Assembly (NCBI RefSeq): GCF_024505145.1
Contig: NZ_JANIAA010000008.1
Location: 62,001-126,000, forward strand
Direction of reading: 5' to 3'
Length of the DNA stretch: 64,000 bases
Source of the DNA: Streptomyces rugosispiralis
Lineage (GTDB): Bacteria; Actinomycetota; Actinomycetes; Streptomycetales; Streptomycetaceae
The notes below the pieces were generated by a model. It searched no databases and was not told where the DNA came from. It was given only the letters and a program-made list of their open reading frames with translations. This document shows, piece by piece, positions 17,231-25,440 of this stretch (positions are counted from its first letter, which is position 1; each line of letters opens with the position of its first letter). The translations under genes and the position numbers were made by a program.

Positions 17231-18117
17231 CGGAGGAAGCCATGGAAGCCGAGGAGGCCCGGGAATCCGGGGAGACCCGGGAATCCGGGGAGACCCGGGA
17301 ATCCGGGGAGACCCGGGAACCCGGGGTGGCCGCGGACCCGGCCGAGAACCCGGCCGCGGACCCCATATCCCTGCGCGGCGCGACGGCCACCCTCGGTGGC
17401 CGCCCCGTGCTGCGCGGTATCGATCTGACCGTCCGCCGCGGTGAGGTCGTGGCGCTGCTCGGCGCCAACGGCTCGGGCAAGTCCACCGCCGTACGGTCCA
17501 TCGTCGGCCAGGTGCCGCTCAGCGGCGGTGAGCTGACCCTCTTCGGCACCCCACGCCGCCGCTTCCGCGACTGGGCGCGGATCGGTTACGTACCGCAGCG
17601 CACCACCGCCGCCAGCGGGGTCCCCGCGACCGTGCGCGAGGTCGTCTCGGCGGGGCGGCTGGCCCGCCGCCGGTTCGGCCCGCCGCGCAAGGCCGACCGG
17701 GCGGCCGTCCAGCGGGCCCTGGAGCTCGTCGGCATGGCCGACCGTGCCCGGGACCCGGTGAGCGCCCTGTCCGGCGGTCAGCACCAGCGCGTGCTGATCG
17801 CCCGCGCCCTCGCGGGCGAACCGGAGCTGCTGATCATGGACGAGCCGATGGCCGGGGTCGACCTCGCCAGCCAGGAGATCCTCGCGGGCACCCTCCGCGA
17901 ACAGGTCGCCGAGGGCACCACGGTCCTCCTCGTCCTCCATGAGCTCGGCCCGCTGGAGCCGCTGATCGACCGCGCGGTGGTGCTCCGCGACGGCTGTGTC
18001 GTCCACGACGGACCGCCGCCCAAGGCGGTGGGCCAGCACGCGCTGCCCGGCCACGATCACGTCCATCCCCATGCGGCGCCCGACGCCGAACCGATCCGGA
18101 CAGGGTTGCTGACCTGA
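17227..18117 (+). CDS. znuC: Zinc ABC transporter ATPase
   Basis: 296 aa from a GTG overlapping the znuA stop (GTGA). Walker A GANGSGKST near residue 79, Q-loop VPQRTT, signature LSGGQ, Walker B LLIMDEPMAGVDL, and switch His in VLHELG. The first 45 residues are an acidic extension with four copies of ESGETR, encoded by four 18-bp DNA repeats starting at 17258, 17276, 17294 and 17312. The core begins at ISLRGATATLGG. Such an N-tail is not part of the family and was probably made by slippage. It energises zinc import with the permease one base downstream. Confidence 0.94.
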   Translation: MTEEAMEAEEARESGETRESGETRESGETREPGVAADPAENPAADPISLRGATATLGGRPVLRGIDLTVRRGEVVALLGANGSGKSTAVRSIVGQVPLSGGELTLFGTPRRRFRDWARIGYVPQRTTAASGVPATVREVVSAGRLARRRFGPPRKADRAAVQRALELVGMADRARDPVSALSGGQHQRVLIARALAGEPELLIMDEPMAGVDLASQEILAGTLREQVAEGTTVLLVLHELGPLEPLIDRAVVLRDGCVVHDGPPPKAVGQHALPGHDHVHPHAAPDAEPIRTGLLT

Positions 18118-18118
18118 G

Positions 18119-18991
18119 ATGCTCGAGATCCTCGACTACGCCTTCATGCAGCGGGCCCTGCTCGCCGCGGTCCTGGTGGGCATCACCGCGCCCGCCGTCG
18201 GCATCTACCTCGTCCAGCGCCGCCAGGCGATCATGGGCGACGGTATCGGCCATGTCGCCCTCACCGGCGTCGCCCTCGGCTTCCTGACCGGCGCCAATCC
18301 GGTGTGGACCGCCGTCGCCGTCTCCGCCCTCGGCGCGATCGCCATGGAGCTGATCCGCTGGTATGGGAAGACCCGCGGCGACCTCGCGCTCGCGATGCTC
18401 TTCTACGGCGGGATGGCGGGCGGTGTGCTGCTGATCAACCTCTCGCCGACCGGCTCCAACGCCAACCTCACCACCTATCTCTTCGGCTCGATCACCACGG
18501 TCTCCCCCGAGGACGTCGTCGCGATCTCCCTGCTGGCCGCCTTCGTCGTACTGATCACGCTGGGGCTGCGCCGTCAGCTGTTCGCGGTCTGCCAGGACGA
18601 GGAGTTCGCCCGGGTGACCGGCCTCCCGGTGCGCACGCTCAACCTGCTGCTGGCCGTCACCGCGGCCGTCACGGTCACCGTCGCCATGCGCGTCGTGGGC
18701 CTGCTCCTGGTCAGCGCCCTGATGGTGGTCCCGGTCGCCGCGGCCCAGCAGGCCACCCGCGGCTTCGCGATGACGCTCGCGCTGGCGATCACCATCGGCG
18801 TCGTGGTGACCCTGTCCGGCACGGTCTTCTCGTTCTACAAGAACGTCCCGCCCGGCGCGAGCATCGTCGTCCTCGCCATCGGCGTCTTCGCCCTGATCAC
18901 GGCCCTGGCCGCGCCCCTGGCGAAAAGACGCGCGGGGCGGGTGGCCGCGGCCGAGGAACGATGCACTCTGAGGGACGATGTACTCGTATAG
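18119..18991 (+). CDS. znuB: Zinc ABC transporter permease
   Basis: 290 aa, eight to nine hydrophobic helices. Family markers include the N-terminal LLAAVLVGITAPAVGIYLVQ, QAIMGDGIGHVALTGVALG, and the conserved NANLTTYLFGSI loop before helix 5. The ATG lies one base after the znuC stop (TGAGATG), so the three genes form one unit. Forms the membrane channel for zinc with znuC and znuA. Confidence 0.94.
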   Translation: MLEILDYAFMQRALLAAVLVGITAPAVGIYLVQRRQAIMGDGIGHVALTGVALGFLTGANPVWTAVAVSALGAIAMELIRWYGKTRGDLALAMLFYGGMAGGVLLINLSPTGSNANLTTYLFGSITTVSPEDVVAISLLAAFVVLITLGLRRQLFAVCQDEEFARVTGLPVRTLNLLLAVTAAVTVTVAMRVVGLLLVSALMVVPVAAAQQATRGFAMTLALAITIGVVVTLSGTVFSFYKNVPPGASIVVLAIGVFALITALAAPLAKRRAGRVAAAEERCTLRDDVLV

Positions 18992-19157
18992 TCCACTGCT
19001 CACGGCCCACTGCCCGGCCACCACTCGGCTCCGTCGCCCATCCCATCACTCTCGTCCGCTACCCAAGCGATAACTGGCACAATGGCCGGGCAGAAAGCGC
19101 AGTGGGCGCGGAACGAGCCCCGAGAGCGACGGAGCATGCGAGGTTGAGGAGGCAGCC

Positions 19158-19583
19158 GTGACGACCGCCGGTCCCCCAGTACGCGGCCGGTCCACCAGGC
19201 AGCGCGCCGCGGTGGCGGCGGCACTGGACGAGGTGGACGAGTTCCGCAGTGCGCAGGAACTCCACGACATGCTCAAGCACCGGGGCGACTCGGTCGGCCT
19301 GACCACCGTCTACCGCACTCTCCAGTCCCTCGCCGACGCCGGCGAGGTCGACGTCCTGCGCACCACGGAGGGCGAGGCGGTCTACCGCCGGTGCAACAGC
19401 GAGGAGCACCACCACCACCTGGTCTGCCGCGCCTGCGGCAAGGCGGTCGAGGTGGAGGGCCCCGCCGTCGAGAAATGGGCCGACGCGATCGCCGCCGAGC
19501 ACGGCTTCGTGGACGTGGCCCACACCATCGAGATCTTCGGCACCTGCGGCGACTGCGCCACGCCAAAGGCAGCCCAGGGCTGA
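19158..19583 (+). CDS. zur: Zinc-responsive Fur-family repressor Zur
   Basis: 141 aa from GTG 19158 with GAGGAGG seven bases upstream. Winged helix at residues 1-80 (STRQRAAVAAALDEV, then GLTTVYRTLQSLADAGEVD). Metal sites include the HHHH run and the zinc Cys pair CRAC, with a second pair CGDC near the end. Directly downstream of znuABC with its own 166-bp leader region, the arrangement known for Zur in Streptomyces. It represses zinc uptake when zinc is bound. Confidence 0.92.
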   Translation: MTTAGPPVRGRSTRQRAAVAAALDEVDEFRSAQELHDMLKHRGDSVGLTTVYRTLQSLADAGEVDVLRTTEGEAVYRRCNSEEHHHHLVCRACGKAVEVEGPAVEKWADAIAAEHGFVDVAHTIEIFGTCGDCATPKAAQG

Positions 19584-19709
19584 CCCTCACGCCGGTGGCG
19601 GCTGGGCGCATCCGCGGCTGAAGTGGCCCAGCGGGTGGCGGCGGCACTTCGCGGCGACGCCGGGTGACCGGGCCGCGTACCGGAGGGGCTGGGGCGCGCC
19701 GAAATCGGA

Positions 19710-19738
19710 TTGATCTCGGTGCGGGTTATGGGTACGGT
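19710..19738 (+). promoter_or_regulatory. Probable promoter of exporter leader transcript
   Basis: TTGATC (19710-19715) and TACGGT (19733-19738) with a 17-bp spacer. Initiation about 7 bp later would place the transcript start at or next to the leader peptide start codons (GTG 19746 / ATG 19749), so the leader may be translated leaderlessly. Confidence 0.45.
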
Positions 19739-19748
19739 GCCCGACGTG

Positions 19749-19808
19749 ATGAGCCCTGAATCAGACAGAACGGAGCCGCCGGTCGTTCGGCGGCGAGTCG
19801 TTCTCTGA
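19749..19808 (+). CDS. Putative 19-aa leader peptide before exporter
   Basis: ATG 19749 (an in-frame GTG precedes it) encodes MSPESDRTEPPVVRRRVVL and ends at TGA 19808. The RRR/VVL end lies over the first stem-loop of the leader (19776-19793) and the stop is just before the second (19814-19832). Chloramphenicol-efflux genes of this MFS type are known to be controlled by drug-induced ribosome stalling in short leaders; that this peptide plays such a role is inferred from layout. Confidence 0.5.
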   Translation: MSPESDRTEPPVVRRRVVL

Positions 19809-19832
19809 CCTCTGACCCGGTTTTTCTGGGTC
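19776..19832 (+). promoter_or_regulatory. Attenuator-like stem-loops of exporter leader
   Basis: Stem 1 pairs CCGCCG (19776-19781) with CGGCGG (19788-19793). Stem 2 pairs GACCCGG (19814-19820) with CTGGGTC (19826-19832) around a TTTTT loop. A third inverted repeat, ACACG/CGTGT, lies near 19854-19867. The remaining leader to 19960 holds no gene that I can support. Total leader about 210 nt, unusually long for the window. Confidence 0.5.
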
Positions 19833-19960
19833 GATCTCGCTTCCGGCGACCGGACACGACTCCGTGTGTCTGGTTCCGCTTCGGGCTCGTGACGTAGTCC
19901 GACATCCAGCGCGCGGCCGCTCTTGCCCGCATTCGCTCATTCATCGCTGGAGTCGACCCC

Positions 19961-21127
19961 TTGCCTGTCTTCCTTTATGTCCTCGCGCTTGCCGTCTTCG
20001 CGCAGGGGACGTCCGAGTTCATGCTGTCCGGTCTCGTACCGGGAATCGCCCGCGACCTGTCCGTATCGGTGGGGGCCGCGGCGAGTCTGACGTCCGCGTA
20101 TGCGATCGGGATGATCGTCGGCGCGCCGGTGATGGCGGCGTTGAGTGCGCGCTGGCCGCGGCGTCGCGCGCTGGCGGGCTTTCTGGCGGCGTTCGTCGTG
20201 GTGCATGTGATCGGGGCGGTCACGACGGAGTTCGCCGTGCTCTTCGGAACGCGTGTCGTCGCCGCGATCGTCAACGCCGGTTTCCTGGCGGTCGCGATGT
20301 CCGTGGCGACGGCGCTGGTCCCCGCGGAGCGGCGCGGCAGGGCCACCGCCGTGCTGCTGTCCGGGGTCACGCTGTCGTGCGTCGCGGGTGTCCCCGCGGG
20401 GGCGCTGCTCGGGGACTGGTCCGGCTGGCGTTCCGCGTTCTGGGCCGTGGCCGCCCTGTGCCTGCCCGCGCTGGCGCTGGTCTTCCGTCAGGCGCCCGCC
20501 GACGCGGCGGGTCGGGCGGAGGTCTCGGTCAGGCGGGAGGCGGGGGCGCTGCGGTCGCGTCCGGTGCGGTGGGCCATGGTCCTCGCGGCCGTGGTGAACG
20601 GGGCGACCTTCGCGACCTTCGCCTACCTGGCCGTCATCGCCACGGACATCGCCCACCTTCCGGCCGCCGCGGTCCCGGCCCTCCTCGCCGCGTTCGGGGT
20701 GGGCGCGTTCGTGGGGGTGACCACGGCCGGGCGTAAGGCCGACGGCGGGCTGGGGAGGGGACTGCTCCTGGCGCTGTGCGCCCTGCCGGTGGGGTGGGCG
20801 GTACTGGCCGCGACCAGTGCGTATACCGCCCCGCTGTTCGTCGTGACGATCGTCCAGGGCGGCCTGTCGTTCGGCATCGGCTCGACGCTCGTCGCCCGCG
20901 TCATGCATGTCGCGTCCCAAGCCCCCTCGCTGGGCGGCTCGTTCGCCACGGTCGCGCTCAACGCGGGTGCCTTCCTGGGCCCGTTGGTCGCGGGCGTCAC
21001 GACCGGGACGACGGGCGACTACCGGGACGCGGCGTGGGTCAGCACCGCCCTGGCCGCGACGGCGGTCGCCGCCGTCGCGGCTTCCCGCGCGCGGGCTGCC
21101 CGCGCCGAGGTCGAGGCGGCCGGATAA
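19961..21127 (+). CDS. MFS exporter of the chloramphenicol-efflux (Cml/Cmx) type
   Basis: 388 aa, 12 helices. TTG 19961 is the start because MPVFLYVLALAVFAQGTSEF is the family N-terminus and a GGAG motif lies about 11 bases upstream. Motifs: QGTSEFMLSGLVPGIA in helix 1, SARWPRRRALAGF in loop 2-3, GVPAGALLGDWSGWRSAFW in helix 5. Relatives in Streptomyces export chloramphenicol and are inducible through an upstream leader, which matches the layout here. A 13-bp stem terminator follows the stop. Substrate not proven. First gene of an accessory stretch between zur and uppS. Confidence 0.82.
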   Translation: MPVFLYVLALAVFAQGTSEFMLSGLVPGIARDLSVSVGAAASLTSAYAIGMIVGAPVMAALSARWPRRRALAGFLAAFVVVHVIGAVTTEFAVLFGTRVVAAIVNAGFLAVAMSVATALVPAERRGRATAVLLSGVTLSCVAGVPAGALLGDWSGWRSAFWAVAALCLPALALVFRQAPADAAGRAEVSVRREAGALRSRPVRWAMVLAAVVNGATFATFAYLAVIATDIAHLPAAAVPALLAAFGVGAFVGVTTAGRKADGGLGRGLLLALCALPVGWAVLAATSAYTAPLFVVTIVQGGLSFGIGSTLVARVMHVASQAPSLGGSFATVALNAGAFLGPLVAGVTTGTTGDYRDAAWVSTALAATAVAAVAASRARAARAEVEAAG

Positions 21128-21540
21128 CCCACCGGCCGGTGGTCGAATGCGACGTCAGCACGCCCAGCAAGGCTTTGGTGGGCGTGCTGACCCAGCACCC
21201 CCTCCGAGGCATCAGCCCAGGCCCAGGCTCGTCCCCGCGTCCCGGGCTCCCTCAGCTCGCTCCAGGAGCAGCACTCCGGGAACTGCACGCCCGTATCCCG
21301 ATGCCATTCCGCTGCCATGCCCTCCTCATCGGCAGCCAGCCGGTGCAGTTCGATCACCCCGCTGCTCATGACCCACGCCACCGGGCCGCCGGAGAAGTAG
21401 AGTTCCACGAAACCGTAGTCCCTGCGGAGCGTTCCGTACTCTTCGTCGATCACTTCGATGAATTCGGCCTTCACCGCCTGATCGACCTCTTGGACGGATG
21501 GTCCGACACCCACCCCATGAAGTCGCCCGGCACCGCTCAC
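21019..21540 (-). pseudogene. Probable truncated gene beside the immunity gene
   Basis: The frame from GTG 21540 (or GTG 21474) encodes a protein-like segment with KAEFIEVIDEEYGTLRRDYG and VELYFSGGPVAWVMSSGVIE, of normal composition. After about residue 115 it becomes low-complexity, crosses the exporter terminator and overlaps the exporter's last 109 bp antisense. The likely reading is that the original 3' end was lost when the exporter DNA was joined here. It lies 48 bp downstream of the immunity gene on the same strand, so it may be a relic of a second immunity or effector-linked protein. I do not recognise the family. Confidence 0.35.
21154..21191. terminator. Strong stem-loop after chloramphenicol-type exporter
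   Basis: GTCAGCACGCCCA (21154-21166) pairs perfectly with TGGGCGTGCTGAC (21179-21191), a 13-bp stem with a 12-nt loop and no U-tract, as is usual in Streptomyces. It starts 27 bp after the exporter stop and lies inside the reading frame of the doubtful minus-strand gene below. Confidence 0.8.
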
Positions 21541-21587
21541 GCACTGCCCAAGGGCCGCTGTTCACTCTGCCGGCCCCGCCGTTGACT

Positions 21588-21989
21588 TCAGCCCTTGTCC
21601 GCGGAGGTGAACGTCACCGTGAGCGATTCGCCGGACGCGGCAACGATGCGGGATCCTCCCTCAAATTGGAGCTCAACCTGGACCAGATCCCCATACCCGT
21701 TGACCTGTTTCCGCACAGCATGAATTTTGCCGAGGACTTCTGAGGAAAGAGCGGAAATATCGCGATAGGCCCATTCATCGGGGGGGTAACACCACTTGGG
21801 AAGCTCCGGCCAATCACCTTTTTCGATACGCAGCGTCCAGTCTGTCCCCGAGGTCAGGTCCAGCGAACCGGATTCCTTGAAAATCAGCTCGATGGCCTCC
21901 GGGGACACCGTCGGATCGCTCTCTTCAGGGAGGTAATAGATACCCTTGACTGCCACGACCGTGCAATCAGTAAGGGAGTCAAGCCGCAT
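21588..21989 (-). CDS. Putative immunity protein for the RHS toxin
   Basis: 133 aa from ATG 21989, six bases after the RHS stop, with GGAGG inside the RHS 3' end, so translation is coupled. Starts MRLDSLTDCTVVAVKGIYYL; beta-strand-rich, acidic, with Trp residues in a WPELPKWCYPPDEW segment. No membrane segment, so it would act in the cytoplasm. Base composition is clearly less GC-rich than the neighbours, as is common for immunity genes. Immunity role is inferred from position immediately after a toxin tip; the family was not recognised. Confidence 0.6.
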   Translation of the reverse strand: MRLDSLTDCTVVAVKGIYYLPEESDPTVSPEAIELIFKESGSLDLTSGTDWTLRIEKGDWPELPKWCYPPDEWAYRDISALSSEVLGKIHAVRKQVNGYGDLVQVELQFEGGSRIVAASGESLTVTFTSADKG

Positions 21990-21995
21990 AGGCCA

Positions 21996-23192
21996 TCACC
22001 CTCCTTCCCCATGAATCACATCCGCGTTCGCGAACCATCCGTTCGGCTTATCCTGCGGGAACATTGTAACGAATTCCCCATCGGCTTTAGTGACCAGAAG
22101 ATCCTTCCCCTTCCGATAGAAGAGGTAGTCCTCGCCTCCTCCGCTCTGGGGGTTCCATGAGCCTTGCCGGACCTCGTCCGGATCAGCATGGATAGCGCTC
22201 ATTCGGTCGCGGAACCATGTCCTGGAGCTTCCGTCAGCGGGATCCAGGCTGTAGTCCTGTGCGTGCTTACCCCACTTCTTACCGAACTGCTTCTCATTCA
22301 CACTGAGATCAGGACGCTTCGTGCATGACAGCCCCCGAGGGTCGAGCCACGCCATCGGGTTGACTACATATCCATGATGGTTGGGGGCAGGCTGGAGGCC
22401 CAGCGGGTCGGGGGTGACGTAGCGCGCCGTCTCCGGGTCGTAGTGGCGGAAGTAGTTGTAATGCAACCCCGTTTCGGGGTCGGCGTATTGGCCGGGGAAG
22501 CGGAGGGGGCAGTCGACGGACTCCGGGCTTATTGGGGAGGGGAAATCCGTGCCCCAGAGGGTGGTGCGGTGTTGCCAGGACAGGTCGCCGGTCGCGGTGA
22601 CCAGTTCCGTTGGGGTGCCGACCAGGTCCGTGATGATGGCGTGGAAGCGGGGTGTGGTGTCGTCGTCGGCGCCGGTGAATTTCGCTATGAGGGATTCGCC
22701 GGGCTCGCGCACCAGTGACGTGTGGTCGGTTTGGGTCAGGGGGCGGTGGGTGTCCGGGGTGTAGTCCCAGGTGGTGTGGTGGCCCTCCGGTGTGGATTGT
22801 TCGGCCAGGCGGGTGTCCTCCCATGCGAAGGTCAGCGATTCCGCCACCGTGCCGTCCCCGGCCAGGCGTTGTTTGGATATGCGGCGGCCCAGTGGGTCGT
22901 AGGTGTAGTGCCAGTGGTCGCCGTCCGGGGTGGTCGCGTCCGTCAGGCGGTCTTCCGCGTTCCAGGTGTAGGTCCAGGTGCGGGTCCGGCCGTTGAGGAG
23001 TTTGCGGGTGCGGCGGGTGAGGCGGCCCTGGCCGTCGTGTTCGTACGTCGTGCGGCCCGCTCGGTGGATCACCGTGCCGGTGAACTCGCGGTCGCCGGGC
23101 GCCTCATGGCCGGGGGCCGTGGCATTCGTGAGGTTGCCCGCCGTGTCGTAGGCGTACGTCTCGGTCCAGCCGTGGGCGTGGACCGCCCTCAC
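21996..23192 (-). CDS. Orphan RHS-core C-terminus with polymorphic toxin tip (5' truncated)
   Basis: 398 aa if started at GTG 23192. Residues 1-275 are YD/RHS repeats (WTETYAYDTAGNLTNA, YEHDGQGRLTRRTR) ending in the RHS core motif RFPGQYADPETGLHYNYFR and YVTPDPLGL. After WLDPRGL the variable tip (about 290-398) begins. It contains KQFGKKWGKHAQDYSLDP, RTWFRDR, EVRQGSWNP, GEDYLFYRKGKDLLVTK and NGWFANA, which suggests a small RNase-like (BECR-type) toxin. RHS homology continues to about 23270 (ELTEIRELTSGTRRFDLDP) but the rest of the large protein is missing, replaced by the SDR gene. So this is a displaced RHS tail; no secretion signal remains. The immunity gene follows six bases on. Confidence 0.75.
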   Translation of the reverse strand: MRAVHAHGWTETYAYDTAGNLTNATAPGHEAPGDREFTGTVIHRAGRTTYEHDGQGRLTRRTRKLLNGRTRTWTYTWNAEDRLTDATTPDGDHWHYTYDPLGRRISKQRLAGDGTVAESLTFAWEDTRLAEQSTPEGHHTTWDYTPDTHRPLTQTDHTSLVREPGESLIAKFTGADDDTTPRFHAIITDLVGTPTELVTATGDLSWQHRTTLWGTDFPSPISPESVDCPLRFPGQYADPETGLHYNYFRHYDPETARYVTPDPLGLQPAPNHHGYVVNPMAWLDPRGLSCTKRPDLSVNEKQFGKKWGKHAQDYSLDPADGSSRTWFRDRMSAIHADPDEVRQGSWNPQSGGGEDYLFYRKGKDLLVTKADGEFVTMFPQDKPNGWFANADVIHGEGG

Positions 23193-23313
23193 GCGCCCGA
23201 CCGGGTCGAGGTCGAAGCGGCGCGTGCCCGAGGTAAGTTCGCGGATCTCGGTGAGTTCAATGTGGCCCCTACAGCGAGTAAAGAGTGCCGCCCCGGAACG
23301 GCTTTTGGCACGG

Positions 23314-24195
23314 TCAGCGGCCCTCGCCCAGGGGTGCCAGCTCTCGGCTGAGCCTGAGCACGTCCTGGACCGTCCGAGGGTGGGTGCTTGCGCGGGAGGC
23401 GGGGACGGGGGTGGCCTCGGGGCCGATGAGCAGGCCGGTCCGGCCGTCGAGGGCGGCGTCGGACGCGGCGGCGATGGACGACCGGGCGGCCAGGTCCGCG
23501 GGTCCGGCGGTCGAGCGTTCGAACATCCGCCGGAGCAGCGGCCACAGCGGGCGCAGCGCCGGGGAGACGATCGTCGGTCTGCTCATGGTGCCGTTGGTCA
23601 TCTCGGTCGCGGCCCCGCCGGGGTCGGCCGCGAAGACCGCGACACCGCTGCCCCGCAGGCGCTCCGCCAGGTCCAGGGTGTAGGCGAGGTTGGCGAGCTT
23701 GGCCCGGCCGTACCACTGGAAGCCGTAGTAGCCGCCCGGCGGTTCGACGGCGTCGAAGGTGCGCTTGGCGAGGCGTATCGCACCGGAGCTGACGTTCACG
23801 ATCCGGCTCGGCCCACCGGCGCGGAGCTGGTCGAGGAGCGATTCGGTCAGCAGGTACGGCGAGAGGTGGTTGACGGCGAACGTCGCCTCGATCCCGTCGA
23901 CGGTCCGCTGCCGGTCCGCGAACATCGCACCCACGTTGTTGACCAGGACCTTCAGCGGGCCCTCGGCCGCCAGCTTCGCGGCGAGCGCCCGGACATCGGC
24001 GAGGGACGCGAGGTCGGCCGCCATGAAGTGCGGTTCGCCGCCGGTCGCGACCGCGGCGATCCGCTCGACCGCGCGGGCACCGCGCTCCGCGTCCCGGCCC
24101 ACCACCGTGACGGCGAACCCGCGCGCCGCCAGCCCCAACGCGGTCTCCAAACCGATCCCCCCGGTCCCCGCCGTGACCACTGCCCGCCGCTCCAT
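23314..24195 (-). CDS. Short-chain dehydrogenase/reductase
   Basis: 293 aa. NAD(P)-binding motif TAGTGGIGLETALGLAARG at the N-terminus, NNVGAMF, catalytic Ser in IVNVSSGAI, and YxxxK in WYGRAKLAN. This resembles the retinol-dehydrogenase-like SDRs common in Streptomyces. It is preceded by two 20-bp palindromes and an adjacent TetR gene on the same strand, so repression by that TetR is likely. Substrate unknown. Confidence 0.88.
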   Translation of the reverse strand: MERRAVVTAGTGGIGLETALGLAARGFAVTVVGRDAERGARAVERIAAVATGGEPHFMAADLASLADVRALAAKLAAEGPLKVLVNNVGAMFADRQRTVDGIEATFAVNHLSPYLLTESLLDQLRAGGPSRIVNVSSGAIRLAKRTFDAVEPPGGYYGFQWYGRAKLANLAYTLDLAERLRGSGVAVFAADPGGAATEMTNGTMSRPTIVSPALRPLWPLLRRMFERSTAGPADLAARSSIAAASDAALDGRTGLLIGPEATPVPASRASTHPRTVQDVLRLSRELAPLGEGR

Positions 24196-24225
24196 GGGTC
24201 TGCCCTCCGCCGCTTCGCCATCCGC

Positions 24226-24285
24226 AACCGGATAGCTATCCGATTCGATGGAGGCACGCTAGCACAACCGGATACCCATCCGGTT
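24226..24285. promoter_or_regulatory. Two palindromic TetR-type operators before the SDR gene
   Basis: AACCGGATAGCTATCCGATT (24226-24245) contains a perfect 14-bp palindrome; AACCGGATACCCATCCGGTT (24266-24285) has perfect 8-bp arms. Centres are 40 bp apart, about four helical turns, between the TetR stop and the SDR start. They would flank the SDR promoter. Confidence 0.75.
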
Positions 24286-24323
24286 GGTGGTGGGATGGAG
24301 TCTGCCGGGCTGAACCGCCGCTG

Positions 24324-24902
24324 TCAGCGCGGGGGACGCAGCCCCTCGAGGAGGACGTCCAGGTAGACCTCGGCGCGCTTCGGGTCGCCGTCGCCGGAAC
24401 GTACGGCGTGCTCGATACCGCAGAGCAGACGGCGCACGTCGTCGGCCTCGACATCACGCCGGATGGCGCCACTCCGGCGGGCCCGGTCGAGCAGTTGCGC
24501 CACGGCCCCGTCGAGCTCGGCCTTCAGCGCCGCGGTCTCCGCGTCGGCATCGCTGTCGGATTCGAGAACGGCGGCGAAGCCGCTGTCGTCCGACACCCTC
24601 AGAAGGGCGAACCGCAGCAGGCGGTGCAGCCCCGCGAGGGCGTCCTCCCCCGCGGCCGCGGCCTGGGCCTCGTCGACCAGTTCCCGAAAGCGCTCGGCCG
24701 ACAGCGCCTCCCACAGCGCGTGGCGGTTGGGGAAATGCCGATACACGGTCCCCACGCCCACCCCGGCGAGCCGGGCGATGGCATTCAGCTGAAGCGAGTC
24801 GTCACCGGCGGCCAACCGCTCCCGGGCGACCCGCAACACCCGGGCACGATTCCGCGCCGCATCCGCCCGCAGCGCCGGCCCCTGCCCGCCTTTCGGTGTC
24901 AC
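24324..24902 (-). CDS. TetR-family repressor of the SDR gene
   Basis: 192 aa from GTG 24902. HTH at residues 12-58: RNRARVLRVARERLA, then LNAIARLAGVGVGTVYRHFP, the classic recognition helix. The C-terminal ligand/dimer domain is Ala/Leu-rich with LLRFALLRVSDDSGF. Located directly upstream of the SDR gene in the same direction, with two matching palindromes in the 128-bp gap; a local regulator of the SDR is the natural reading. Confidence 0.88.
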   Translation of the reverse strand: MTPKGGQGPALRADAARNRARVLRVARERLAAGDDSLQLNAIARLAGVGVGTVYRHFPNRHALWEALSAERFRELVDEAQAAAAGEDALAGLHRLLRFALLRVSDDSGFAAVLESDSDADAETAALKAELDGAVAQLLDRARRSGAIRRDVEADDVRRLLCGIEHAVRSGDGDPKRAEVYLDVLLEGLRPPR

Positions 24903-24966
24903 GCGCCCAGCATAAGCCGCCGCACGGCCGGCCCTGGCTGTCGCCGGCCACAGGCGCCCACCCGCC

Positions 24967-25341
24967 CTATCGAGCCTCCAGTTCCCCGATCCGCGCCACC
25001 GTCGTCCGCCCCTTCGGGCACACCCACACCGCCGTGTCCGTGCGGACAGCCGCCGTCAGCGGATGCGTGTCCGGGTGCGTCGGACACTGTGGCCAGACCG
25101 CCGATACACCTTCGGACCACAGCGCCTCCACCGCCCAGTCCTGGACCTGATCCGCCAGGTGCGCCAGCAGCTCCGCGGCGGTGCCGCCCAGCGGTGAAGT
25201 CAGGCCCAGGGCCGAACCGTCCGGGGCCCAGAGCATGATCCCGCACGCGTCGTCCGTACGTATGTCCGGCCGCACCGCGCACTGTGCCCGGAGGTCCCGC
25301 AGGACCGCCTTCAGGGCATCGGCGAACTCCATGTCGTCCAC
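24967..25341 (-). CDS. Hypothetical soluble protein
   Basis: 124 aa from GTG 25341, which has GGAG six bases upstream; an ATG nine bases later and a far upstream ATG are alternatives. Begins VDDMEFADALKAVLRDLRAQ. Contains GIMLWAPDGSALGLTSPLGG and a C-terminal half with CPTHPDTHPL and WVCPKGRTTVARI, two Cys and several His that could bind metal. No membrane segment. Divergent from the epimerase-like gene. Family not recognised. Confidence 0.6.
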   Translation of the reverse strand: MDDMEFADALKAVLRDLRAQCAVRPDIRTDDACGIMLWAPDGSALGLTSPLGGTAAELLAHLADQVQDWAVEALWSEGVSAVWPQCPTHPDTHPLTAAVRTDTAVWVCPKGRTTVARIGELEAR

Positions 25342-25440
25342 TGGGGGCTCCTGATCGCATCGGGGAGAACCGGCCCACAGTCTCCACCGCTCCCGGAACT
25401 TGCGGACGATCTTTTCCGGCCCGGCCCCGAACAAGGGCCA

